A DNA stretch of 10,156 nt from DASVSE01 sp036399715 (lineage in GTDB: Bacteria > Bacteroidota > Rhodothermia > Rhodothermales > Rubricoccaceae). The notes beneath the pieces were generated by a model. It did no database searches. It had not been told where the DNA came from and saw only the letters and a list, made by a program, of their open reading frames with translations. Shown here one piece after another: positions 1-6,159 of this stretch. The number at the start of each line of letters is the position of its first letter. The first letter of the stretch is position 1. The translations under genes were made by a program, and so were the position numbers. The DNA lies in assembly GCA_036399715.1 (NCBI GenBank), contig DASWMO010000079.1:1-10156 (forward strand), read 5' to 3'.

Positions 1-922
1 TGACGTCGTGGCCGCGGTAGAGGCGCTCCGCGATGGCCCCCGACCTGGCGCCGTCTTCGGCCGCGTCTCCGGCCGAGAGTGCGAGGTGCTCGGGCCGCAG
101 CGCGACGAGGACCGTCCCCTGGGCCTCGCGGTGCAGCCGGACGCGCCCGAGCGCCGTCTCGGCCCAGTCGCCATCGGCATGCGTGAGCATCAGGTTGGTC
201 TGCCCGAGAAACTGCGCGACGAAGAGCGTCCGTGGGACCGTGTACACCTCCTCGGGCGTGCCGATCTGCTCGATGCGGCCACCCTGCATGACGGCGACGC
301 GGTCGGCCGTCTGGAGGGCCTCCTCCTGGTCGTGCGTGACGAGGACCGCCGTCGTCCCCTCGGCGCGAAGTGCGGCGCGGACCTCCGTCCGCATCTCGGC
401 CCTCAGCAACTCGTCGAGGCTCGAAAACGGCTCGTCGAGCAGGAGCAGGCGCGGGCGCGGGGCGAGGGCGCGGGCGAGGGCGATGCGCTGCCGCTGCCCG
501 CCCGAGAGTGCGTGCGGCGCGCGCGCCTCGAAGCCCGTCATCCCGACAAGCTTGAGCACGTGCGAGATGCGCGCGTCGCGGTCGACCCGGGACCACTCGC
601 GAAGCCCGAACGCGACGTTGTCCCACGCCGAGAGGTGCGGGAAGAGGGCGCTCTCCTGGAACACGACGCCGATGCCGCGCTTCTCGGTCGGGACGTGGCG
701 CCCGGAATCGTCGTCCAGCACATCGCCGCCCAGGCGAACCGTGCCGCGGTCGGGCCGCATAAAGCCCGCGAGGCAGCGCAGGACGGTCGTCTTGCCGCAG
801 CCGCTCGGGCCGAGCAGCGCCACCAACTCGCCCTCGCCGACGTCCAGCGAGAGCCCATTGACGACCGGCAGGCCGGCGTCGTAGCGCTTCGACAGGCAGG
901 AGACGGCGAGGTGCGGAGGCAC
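1..922 (-). CDS. ABC transporter ATP-binding protein, iron(III)/FbpC-like (C-terminus cut by window edge)
   Basis: This is the nucleotide-hydrolysing subunit expected to power the permease and binding protein encoded just upstream, at the cytoplasmic face of the inner membrane. I translated 307 codons from GTG at 922; the frame stays open to the window edge. Visible motifs are Walker A GPSGCGKTT (residues 38-46), Q-loop Q89 in VVFQES, signature LSGGQRQ (139-145), Walker B LLLLDEP (159-165, catalytic E164), D-loop SSLD (167-170) and H-loop H197 in VTHDQEEA. From about residue 235 it runs into a TOBE-like regulatory region (LRPEHL at 275-280), typical of the FbpC/PotA/MalK group; such proteins are usually 340-370 residues, so about 40-60 are missing. 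The GTG start was chosen because the N-terminus (PPHLAVSCLSKRYDAG) fits the family and a promoter-like box lies 20 nt upstream. Iron specificity is inferred from the neighbouring binding protein; thiamine or another substrate cannot be excluded from this subunit alone. Confidence 0.95.
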   Translation of the reverse strand, partial: MPPHLAVSCLSKRYDAGLPVVNGLSLDVGEGELVALLGPSGCGKTTVLRCLAGFMRPDRGTVRLGGDVLDDDSGRHVPTEKRGIGVVFQESALFPHLSAWDNVAFGLREWSRVDRDARISHVLKLVGMTGFEARAPHALSGGQRQRIALARALAPRPRLLLLDEPFSSLDELLRAEMRTEVRAALRAEGTTAVLVTHDQEEALQTADRVAVMQGGRIEQIGTPEEVYTVPRTLFVAQFLGQTNLMLTHADGDWAETALGRVRLHREAQGTVLVALRPEHLALSAGDAAEDGARSGAIAERLYRGHDV

Positions 923-942
923 GGCGGCGGGGAGTGGGTAGG

Positions 943-969
943 CGAGTCTACGCGCGCGCTCGGGGGCAA
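943..969 (-). promoter_or_regulatory. Candidate promoter for the ATPase gene (TTG-N16-TAGACTCG)
   Basis: On the minus strand TTG (969-967) is followed after exactly 16 nt by TAGACTCG (950-943), which ends 20 nt before the GTG start at 922. The octamer fits the Bacteroidota -7 box TAnnTTTG at six positions if the free ones are counted. The box is also bracketed by a short inverted repeat GTAG-N6-CTAC (938-951). It implies the ATPase can be transcribed separately from the permease. Basis is motif reading only. Confidence 0.5.
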
Positions 970-1013
970 CTGTGCAGTCTCCGCCCACGCGCGTCTTACG
1001 GAGAACGGTCTGT

Positions 1014-1029
1014 GGCGCCGAACGGCACC
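1014..1029 (-). terminator. Hairpin after the permease gene, possible terminator or attenuator
   Basis: On the minus strand GGTGCC pairs with GGCGCC (one G-U pair) around a GUUC loop, 13 nt after the permease stop. It is not followed by U residues. Lying before the ATPase promoter, it could separate expression of the ATPase from the upstream pair. Confidence 0.3.
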
Positions 1030-1042
1030 GTGAGCACGGGGC

Positions 1043-2722
1043 CTAGCGGTCGCGGCCGAGCAGCAGGGCGACGAGCGCGCCCGCGACGACCACGATGACG
1101 AGCGCGTACGGCGCCGCCGTCGCGTAGAGCGCCTCGCCGGCGGCGCTCCAGACGCCCGCCGCGAGCGACGTGAAGCCGAGCGGCGCGAGCAGGAGCGTGA
1201 TCGGAAGCTCCTTGAGGACGGAGAGGAAGACGAACGCTGCTGATGTCGCGAGCCCGCCGCGTAACTGTGGCAGGGTCGCGCCGCGGAACGCGCCGAGCGG
1301 CGAGCGGCCGAGGCTCCGCGCGGCCCACTCGGCCGCCGGCGGCGCCTGCAGCAGGGCACTGCGGACGGGCCCGACAGCCTCGGCCAGAAAGTGGACGACG
1401 TACGCCGCGACCAGTAGCCCGAGTGTCTGGTAAGCGAACGGCGCCGCCCGGACGGCAAACGCGACGACGGCGAGCGCGAGCGCGAGCGGCGGCGTCGCGT
1501 ATCCGAGGTACGCCACGCGCTCGACGGCGCGGGCGGTCCGCCGCCCCATGCCACCCGGCCGCCGCACGCCGACGACGGCGACGGGCACGGCGAGCAGTGT
1601 CGCGACGAGGGCCGCCGGGGCGGCCGCCGAGACGGAGTTCGCGAGCGCGACGAACACGCGCGGCCCGTCGACCGGTCCGCGGCCGAGCCAGAACACGAGC
1701 GTCGCCAGCGGCACGCCGACGGCGGCGACGGCGACCGCAGCCGCAAACGTGACCGCCGGAAGCGCCCCCCAGCCGAGGCGGATGCGCTCGGGCCGCCGGG
1801 CTGCCTCGCCGCGGGCAAACCGCGCCGCACCGAGCAGCCGTGCCTCGGCCGCCAGGATCGCGACCGTCAGCGCGAGCAGCATGAGGGCGAGCGCCGCCGC
1901 GTAGACACGGTCGTACGAGGCCGTGTACTGGACGTAGATCGCCCCGCTGAACGTCTCGAACCGCACGAGCGAGACGACGCCGAAGTCGCCGACGACGTGG
2001 AGCGCCACCAAGAGGGCGCCGGCGAGCCACGCCGGCCGCAGCTGCGGCACGACGACGCGCCGCGCGACGGCCCACCGCCCCAGCCCGAGCGAGCGCGCGG
2101 CGTCTTCGGATACAGGATCCAGCCCGGCCAGCGCAGAACGCAGGTTGAGGAAGAGGTAGGGGAACGTCGACAGCGTCAGCACGGCGAGGGCGCCCCAGAA
2201 CCCCGCCGGCCGCGGCAGCACGACGCCCGGCCACCCCGCGAGCAGCCCGCGTGGACCGGTCGCGCCGAGCAGGGCCGTCGCCATCACGTAGCCGGGCAGC
2301 GCGAGCGGCAGCACGCCCGCCGCGGTCACGAACCGGCGGAAGGCGCGCGGGAATCGGGGTGTTTCGGCCCGGGCGGCGAGCCACGCGAGCGGCGCCGCCA
2401 CGAGCGTCGCCACCGCGACGACCGCCGCGGCGAGGCCGGCCGTGTGGCCCGCGAGGCGAAGCGTCCGCGGGCGCCAGACGAGGGTCGCGAGCGCGGCGGG
2501 GTCCGCCTCGGCCGCGCGCAGGACGAGGTAGACGAGGGGCACGGCCACACCGGCGACGACGAGCCCGACGGGGACGGCGAGCCACCGCGCCGGCCCGGCC
2601 CGGCGAAGCGCCGCGGGCACGCCGCGCACGGCTGTGGCAGCGCGCACTGCGGCGCGAGCGAGCGCCCCGGCCCGCCGGCGAGTGCCGCCGATGCGGGCCG
2701 GGCGCGCCGGGGCGGTGCTCAC
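1043..2722 (-). CDS. Iron(III)-type ABC transporter permease, fused two-domain (FbpB/ThiP-like)
   Basis: This 559-residue inner-membrane protein forms the transport channel. It carries two complete permease domains in one chain, as in FbpB, HitB and ThiP, so no second permease gene is needed. I see about 12 hydrophobic segments, near residues 48-69, 93-115, 131-153, 174-194, 230-254, 271-292, then 319-346, 358-385, 404-425, 430-450, 488-508 and 535-555. The EAA loop that docks on the ATPase appears twice: EDAARSLGLGRWAVARR (206-222) and EWAARSLGRSPLGAFRG (465-481), each followed by a PQL motif. The first 47 residues are Arg/Ala-rich and poorly conserved in look. The GTG start sits directly after the stop of the upstream binding-protein gene with no bases between, which suggests translational coupling. 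Fused architecture and partner genes support iron uptake; the substrate itself is not visible in the permease. Confidence 0.95.
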   Translation of the reverse strand: MSTAPARPARIGGTRRRAGALARAAVRAATAVRGVPAALRRAGPARWLAVPVGLVVAGVAVPLVYLVLRAAEADPAALATLVWRPRTLRLAGHTAGLAAAVVAVATLVAAPLAWLAARAETPRFPRAFRRFVTAAGVLPLALPGYVMATALLGATGPRGLLAGWPGVVLPRPAGFWGALAVLTLSTFPYLFLNLRSALAGLDPVSEDAARSLGLGRWAVARRVVVPQLRPAWLAGALLVALHVVGDFGVVSLVRFETFSGAIYVQYTASYDRVYAAALALMLLALTVAILAAEARLLGAARFARGEAARRPERIRLGWGALPAVTFAAAVAVAAVGVPLATLVFWLGRGPVDGPRVFVALANSVSAAAPAALVATLLAVPVAVVGVRRPGGMGRRTARAVERVAYLGYATPPLALALAVVAFAVRAAPFAYQTLGLLVAAYVVHFLAEAVGPVRSALLQAPPAAEWAARSLGRSPLGAFRGATLPQLRGGLATSAAFVFLSVLKELPITLLLAPLGFTSLAAGVWSAAGEALYATAAPYALVIVVVAGALVALLLGRDR

Positions 2723-3835
2723 CTACAGCAGGTCGCGGCCGCGGAGCAGGGCGAGCGTCTCGTCGAGGCTCGACAGCGCAGACGCGTCGAGGTCCGGCCC
2801 GAGCGCGACGGCCCGGTCGAACGGCATCATGTAGCCGGGCAGGGCCGTGCCACGGACGACCGGGTACTCGTGGACCTCCTCGGCCGCGAACGCCTGCGCC
2901 TCGGGCGAGAGCAGGAACGCGAGAAAACGCATCGCGGCCGTCGGGCGGCGCGAGGCGGTGAAGACGCCCGCGCCGGTCACGAGGGCGAGGTTGCCCACGT
3001 CGCCCGCGGCAAAGTGGTGCATCGCCACGTCCGGCCGGTCCTCCGCGTCGCCGTGCGCCTCGGCGGCCTCCTCCGCGGCGCGCTCGGCAGCTTCCTCCTC
3101 CTCGGACTCGACCTCACCCTCCTCGCCGCCTTCGAGCAGCCGGAGCACGTAGTAGTGGTTCGTCAGCGCGACGTCGATCTCGCCCGCTTCGAGGGCTTCG
3201 AGCATCGGCGCGTTGGACTCATACGCCCGCGGCTGGAGCGCCTTCATGCCATCGAGCCACGCGACCGTGGCGGGCTCGCCCTCGGTCGCGCGCATCGCCG
3301 AGATGAAGTCCTGGAACGACGAGTACGTCGGCGTCCAGCCGATGCGGCTGCGGAGGGCGGCGACGCCTGGAAGGCCCATCACCGAGGCCGGCAGCGCCGA
3401 GGTGTCGATGCGGCTCGGGGCGATGGCGAGCACGCGGAAGCGCGTCGTGATCGGCACCCAGCGGCCGCTGTCAGCCGCGAAAGCGGCGGGCCGGCTCGTA
3501 AGGCTGTCCGGCAGCGCCATCAGCCGCGGAGCCGCGGCAACGAGCGCGCCCTCTGTGTTGGCCCAGAAGACGTCCGCCGGGCTCGACGCACCTTCCTCGG
3601 CGACGGTCGCGAGGAGGGCGGCGTCGGTCCCGTACTTCACCTCGACGTCGATGCCCGTCTCGCGCTCGAAGCGCTCGACGAGCGGCCCGACGAGGACATC
3701 CTTGCGGCCCGAGTAGATCACGAGGGGCCCGTCGGCGTCCGACGTGGCGCCCGACGCGGCGCCGGTCGAGGACGAGTCGGAGCCGCACGCGCCGAGGGCG
3801 GCTGCGGCGAAGAGCAGGAGCAGAAAGGGGCGCAT
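2723..3835 (-). CDS. Iron(III)-type ABC transporter substrate-binding lipoprotein (FbpA/FutA-like) with acidic insert
   Basis: This 370-residue extracytoplasmic protein would capture the substrate, probably ferric iron, and hand it to the permease. It has a lipoprotein signal: MRPFLLLLF core and lipobox LGAC with acylated Cys17, then a Ser/Gly/Ala linker. The mature domain begins LVIYSGRKDVLVGPLVERFERETGI (38-62), the typical first strand and helix of the FbpA/FutA family, and continues with ADVFWANTEGAL (87-98). TNHYY (225-229) matches the paired iron-ligand tyrosines of FbpA (Y228, Y229). HHFAAGDVGNLALVTGAGV (273-291) and FLAFLLSPEAQAF (304-316) complete the family pattern. Unusually, residues 235-269 form a Glu-rich insert with 14 Glu and 3 Asp, right after the tyrosine motif. 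It is first in the operon with the permease. A promoter box 22 nt upstream of the ATG and the signal peptide both support this start. Iron as ligand is inferred from family and tyrosines. Confidence 0.94.
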   Translation of the reverse strand: MRPFLLLLFAAAALGACGSDSSSTGAASGATSDADGPLVIYSGRKDVLVGPLVERFERETGIDVEVKYGTDAALLATVAEEGASSPADVFWANTEGALVAAAPRLMALPDSLTSRPAAFAADSGRWVPITTRFRVLAIAPSRIDTSALPASVMGLPGVAALRSRIGWTPTYSSFQDFISAMRATEGEPATVAWLDGMKALQPRAYESNAPMLEALEAGEIDVALTNHYYVLRLLEGGEEGEVESEEEEAAERAAEEAAEAHGDAEDRPDVAMHHFAAGDVGNLALVTGAGVFTASRRPTAAMRFLAFLLSPEAQAFAAEEVHEYPVVRGTALPGYMMPFDRAVALGPDLDASALSSLDETLALLRGRDLL

Positions 3836-3842
3836 CGGGCAG

Positions 3843-3870
3843 GTCGGTTGTCTGGACCGAGTCTACCGAC
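3843..3870 (-). promoter_or_regulatory. Inverted repeat GTCGGT-N16-ACCGAC over the binding-protein promoter (possible operator)
   Basis: Perfect 6-nt half sites at 3843-3848 and 3865-3870 flank 16 nt and cover the -7 box and the presumed transcription start. A repressor bound here would block the iron-transport operon. It does not match the AT-rich Fur consensus, and six-base arms can occur by chance, so this is a suggestion only. Confidence 0.25.
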
Positions 3871-3884
3871 GGGTCCCGCCGCAA
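3858..3884 (-). promoter_or_regulatory. Candidate promoter for the binding protein/permease operon (TTG-N16-TAGACTCG)
   Basis: TTG (3884-3882) and TAGACTCG (3865-3858) on the minus strand are spaced by exactly 16 nt, and the box ends 22 nt before the ATG at 3835. The octamer, the TTG and the spacing all repeat those of the ATPase promoter about 2.9 kb away. A leader of roughly 15 nt without Shine-Dalgarno would result if transcription starts about 7 nt after the box (inference). Confidence 0.55.
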
Positions 3885-3910
3885 CGGGTGAAATCGCCAG
3901 GGACGTGCCA

Positions 3911-3931
3911 GCCGCGCCGCCGAGGCGCGGC
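3911..3931 (-). terminator. Hairpin after the nuclease gene, probable terminator
   Basis: A perfect 8-bp stem, GCCGCGCC pairing with GGCGCGGC, encloses a 5-nt loop and begins 15 nt after the nuclease stop codon (minus strand). There is no strong U-tract after it, only GATTTC some 15 nt on, so it may act as a weak or factor-assisted terminator before the transporter promoter. Confidence 0.5.
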
Positions 3932-3946
3932 CCAGGTGCGGCGGGC

Positions 3947-5167
3947 TTACCGCGCCCGGACAACCGTCTGGACGCGCTCCAGGCCACCCGCGCGCAGGCG
4001 GACGCGGTACACGCCGGCCGCGAGGCCCGAGCCGTCGAGCGCGACGCGGTGCTCGCCTGACCCGTATGCCCCGCCGACGTGTGCGACCGTCCGGCCGAGC
4101 ACGTCGAGCACGTCGATGGACACATCAGACGCCTCGGCGAGCGTGAAGCGCAGCGTCGTCCCGCTGCGGAACGGGCTCGGCGCGGCCGGCGCGAGCACGA
4201 TCGCCCCGGCCGAGGGGTCCTCCTCGCCGGCGACGGCCTGAAGCGAGAACCGCGCGAGGACCGGCAGGTGGTCCGACGTTGTGCTCGTGTACTGTGTGAT
4301 GCCGGTCAGGAGCTCGCCGTAGCGGTCCCCCGAGTCGGCGACGTAGCCGCTGACGATCCCACCCGAGAAGAGGATGTGGTCCAGCGTGCTCCCCGACGAG
4401 CACGACGCATTGCTGCAGTAGGTCGGGATGTTCGAGTTGTTGATCCGCGTCGTCGCGAAGACGTAGGCCGGGTCGGCGACAAAGTTGGCGTAGGGTGACG
4501 TCCGCCCACCCCCGGCGATCGACCCTACCAGTTCGTCGTTGTAATCGCCCAGCAGAACGACGCTCCGCCCCTGGGCCGTCTGCCCGTCCATATACGTCTT
4601 GAGCGCCACCGAGGCGGCGGCGCGGCGGCTGTACGAGGTCGCGTCGGCCAGGGCCTTCCCGTGGTAGATGATGAACCGGACCTGACGGGTCGCCCCGTTC
4701 ACGGTCACATTCGCCGTCACCTCAAAGGGGAGCCGCCCTGCAAAGTTGTACGACTCGCTCGCCAGGATAGATTGCGTGCTCACGACCTGCACGACCGACG
4801 TGTTGTAGACGAACGCGAGGCGCTGATTGAAGACGGGGTCCGACGAGACGTCCGGACCAATCATGCCGGCGTACCCGTCGTCGGCGATGGCAGCGAGGAG
4901 TGCGTTGAATCCGGACGTGCTGACCACCTCCTCAAGGCCCCAGAAGTCGATCTGGGCGCGCTCCAGCACAGCCTGGACGCGTTCGGCCTGGACGGCGTCG
5001 TTGGGGCCTTGCGTCGGCTCACCGTAGAACTCCAGGTTCCACGCGGCGACGTCGAACGTGGCGGCGTTGCCACGCGGCGTGACGGTGATCTGTGCGTGCA
5101 CGGCGGGACCGCCGAGAATGGCCAGGAGGACGGCGGCGAGCCGCAGGGCGGAAGCGGAGCGGATCAT
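3947..5167 (-). CDS. Secreted endonuclease/exonuclease/phosphatase-family protein with T9SS type A sorting domain
   Basis: This 406-residue protein is predicted to be exported and then secreted or attached outside the cell, where it probably hydrolyses nucleic acid or another phosphodiester. A signal peptide covers residues 1-25 (cleavage after AVHA-Q). Residues 36-308 show the metal-dependent EEP/DNase I-like fold: AAWNLEFYG with N44, GLEEV with E79/E80, QRLAFVYN, YHGKA with H169, LLGDYND with D208 and N210, LDHILFS, and the terminal TSDHLPV with D299 and H300. All expected catalytic positions are present. C251 and C256 could form a disulfide. The tail, from about 326 (APAAPSPFRSGTTLRFTL) through DVLGRTV and GLAAGVYRVRLRAGG, is a type IX secretion C-terminal domain. 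The frame is open far upstream, but the signal peptide and a perfect TAnnTTTG box 31 nt before the ATG fix the start at 5167. A hairpin follows the stop. Substrate (DNA, RNA, lipid or sugar phosphate) is not determinable. Confidence 0.93.
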   Translation of the reverse strand: MIRSASALRLAAVLLAILGGPAVHAQITVTPRGNAATFDVAAWNLEFYGEPTQGPNDAVQAERVQAVLERAQIDFWGLEEVVSTSGFNALLAAIADDGYAGMIGPDVSSDPVFNQRLAFVYNTSVVQVVSTQSILASESYNFAGRLPFEVTANVTVNGATRQVRFIIYHGKALADATSYSRRAAASVALKTYMDGQTAQGRSVVLLGDYNDELVGSIAGGGRTSPYANFVADPAYVFATTRINNSNIPTYCSNASCSSGSTLDHILFSGGIVSGYVADSGDRYGELLTGITQYTSTTSDHLPVLARFSLQAVAGEEDPSAGAIVLAPAAPSPFRSGTTLRFTLAEASDVSIDVLDVLGRTVAHVGGAYGSGEHRVALDGSGLAAGVYRVRLRAGGLERVQTVVRAR

Positions 5168-5198
5168 GTCGGGGCGCAGCGCGCCGGTCTGGATGCCG

Positions 5199-5206
5199 CA
5201 AAGGTA
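5199..5206 (-). promoter_or_regulatory. -7 promoter box TACCTTTG for the secreted nuclease
   Basis: On the minus strand TACCTTTG is a perfect match to the Bacteroidota -7 consensus TAnnTTTG and ends 31 nt before the ATG at 5167. No clear TTG -33 element is seen upstream. It supports the start at 5167 over the longer open frame. Confidence 0.6.
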
Positions 5207-5241
5207 GGGGGCCACGGGCCGGATCGCGTGAACGGACCGGG

Positions 5242-5249
5242 TAGATTGG
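5242..5249 (+). promoter_or_regulatory. -7 promoter box TAGATTGG for the degenerate Gfo/Idh gene
   Basis: TAGATTGG matches TAnnTTTG with one substitution and ends 24 nt before the GTG start at 5274. It faces away from the nuclease promoter, with 35 bp between the two boxes. No TTG lies at the expected upstream distance. Confidence 0.45.
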
Positions 5250-5273
5250 CGTCCCCTAACCCTCCAGTCGCCT

Positions 5274-6029
5274 GTGACATCCGACGTCCCGCTCCGACCT
5301 CTGGCGTCGCCGCCCGTCGTTGCCGTCGTCGGAGAGGCGCACGAGGCAGTCCGGGCGCTCGGCGCCGCTGGCGTGCACGTCCGATCAGCTGGAGCCGAGA
5401 TAGCCGCGGAAGAACCGGCCCGCGTCGTCGTCGTCGCGGGGCCCGTCGAGGGCCGCGCCGCCGCCGTCCGGGCGGCCGTCGCTGCAGGGCAGCACGCCTT
5501 TGTGGCGTGGCCACCGGGCGCGCTCGCCGAAGCCGAGGCGCTCGTCCGCGACGCTGAGGAAGCCGGCGTCGAGGTCGGCGTCGAGCAGCCGCTCGCGTGG
5601 CCTGGGATGGACGGCCCGCCCGTTCGCCTCGTCGCCGCGACCATCGTCATGGACGGGTCAGCGTGGCGCCGGCGGCTCGCGGGCGCCCTCGACGTGTGCA
5701 CGGCACGCGTCGGCCGCCGCGAGGCCGTCCGCGTCTCGGCCGTCGCCGAGCGCGACGGCGCCCGCTTGCAGGCCGTCGCCACGACGGTTCGCTACCAGAA
5801 CGGGGCGCTCGCGCACGTGCTCGTCCGCGCCGGACGCGCCGAGGCGGGTGCAGGCGTCGCGGTTTACGCCGCCGGCGCCGAGGCCTCGGCCGACGCCAAA
5901 GATGCGTTCGCGGACGAGGCCGTCGCGTTCGTGCAGGCCGTCGCGGCGAGACGGCCCTGCGCCTACCCGCTGCACCATGCCCTCGCGACGCTGCGGCTGG
6001 CCGAGCGCGTCGCGGCCGCGATGCGCTGA
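5274..6029 (+). CDS. Degenerate Gfo/Idh/MocA-fold protein, probable pseudoenzyme
   Basis: This 251-residue protein resembles the Gfo/Idh/MocA oxidoreductases but is much shorter than their usual 320-380 residues and lacks their key motifs. VVAVVGEAHEAVRALGAAGV (15-34) occupies the place of the dinucleotide-binding GxGxxG but has only one of the glycines. HAFVAWPPGALAEAEALV (74-91) aligns by pattern with the helix that normally starts with the catalytic EKP, here AWP (78-80), so the lysine is Trp79. The segment with the catalytic His/Asp (usual form GGxLxDxGxHxxD) seems deleted between about 120 and 145. The tail DEAVAFVQAVAARRPCAYPLHHALATLRLA (214-243) is the standard C-terminal helix of the family. 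Start GTG is preceded by TAGATTGG 24 nt upstream; there is no Shine-Dalgarno. It is divergent from the nuclease gene. Codon use is like its neighbours and the frame is clean, so it looks like a maintained gene rather than a decaying one. Function unknown; homology is my reading by eye. Confidence 0.8.
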   Translation: MTSDVPLRPLASPPVVAVVGEAHEAVRALGAAGVHVRSAGAEIAAEEPARVVVVAGPVEGRAAAVRAAVAAGQHAFVAWPPGALAEAEALVRDAEEAGVEVGVEQPLAWPGMDGPPVRLVAATIVMDGSAWRRRLAGALDVCTARVGRREAVRVSAVAERDGARLQAVATTVRYQNGALAHVLVRAGRAEAGAGVAVYAAGAEASADAKDAFADEAVAFVQAVAARRPCAYPLHHALATLRLAERVAAAMR

Positions 6030-6063
6030 CACAGTGGGGGAGGTCGCTCGGCGCGATGCTCAT

Positions 6064-6097
6064 GAGGTTCGCCTCGGCCTGCGGGCGGATTCCCGCC
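6064..6097 (+). terminator. Small hairpins after the degenerate Gfo/Idh gene
   Basis: GAGG-TTCG-CCTC (6064-6075) and GGCGG-ATTC-CCGCC (6084-6097) are two short perfect stems in the 130-nt gap before cca. Neither has a U-tract. I see no small gene in this gap. Confidence 0.25.
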
Positions 6098-6105
6098 GTC
6101 TCGGC

Positions 6106-6136
6106 TTGACCCGCCGCACTGCGTCCGGCACCTTTC
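6106..6136 (+). promoter_or_regulatory. Weak candidate promoter for the cca gene (TTG-N20-CACCTTTC)
   Basis: TTG at 6106-6108 is followed after 20 nt by CACCTTTC (6129-6136), a two-mismatch version of TAnnTTTG ending 23 nt before the GTG start. The distance to the start agrees with the other genes, but the match is poor. Confidence 0.25.
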
Positions 6137-6159
6137 ACCCTGCCACGTGAACCCCCGCA

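Noticed and set aside
8..1033. 341-codon open frame on the plus strand
   Set aside because: Antisense to the ABC ATPase, whose Walker and signature motifs on the minus strand are unambiguous.
996..2585. 529-codon minus-strand frame overlapping the permease
   Set aside because: Frame-shifted shadow of the permease: Arg/Ala-rich with no membrane segments.
2723..3835. Thiamine or molybdate binding protein instead of an iron one
   Set aside because: The paired tyrosines in TNHYY and the HHFAAGDVGN-type motif fit the FbpA/FutA ferric-binding group better; the fused permease alone would have allowed thiamine.
1997..4060. 687-codon open frame on the plus strand
   Set aside because: Antisense to the permease and binding protein; low-complexity Arg/Glu/Gly composition and no domain.
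5168..5782. Upstream extension of the nuclease reading frame to a 611-residue protein
   Set aside because: The extra N-terminus is Ser/Thr/Arg-rich, overlaps the opposite-strand Gfo/Idh-like gene and its promoter, and would bury the signal peptide that begins at 5167.
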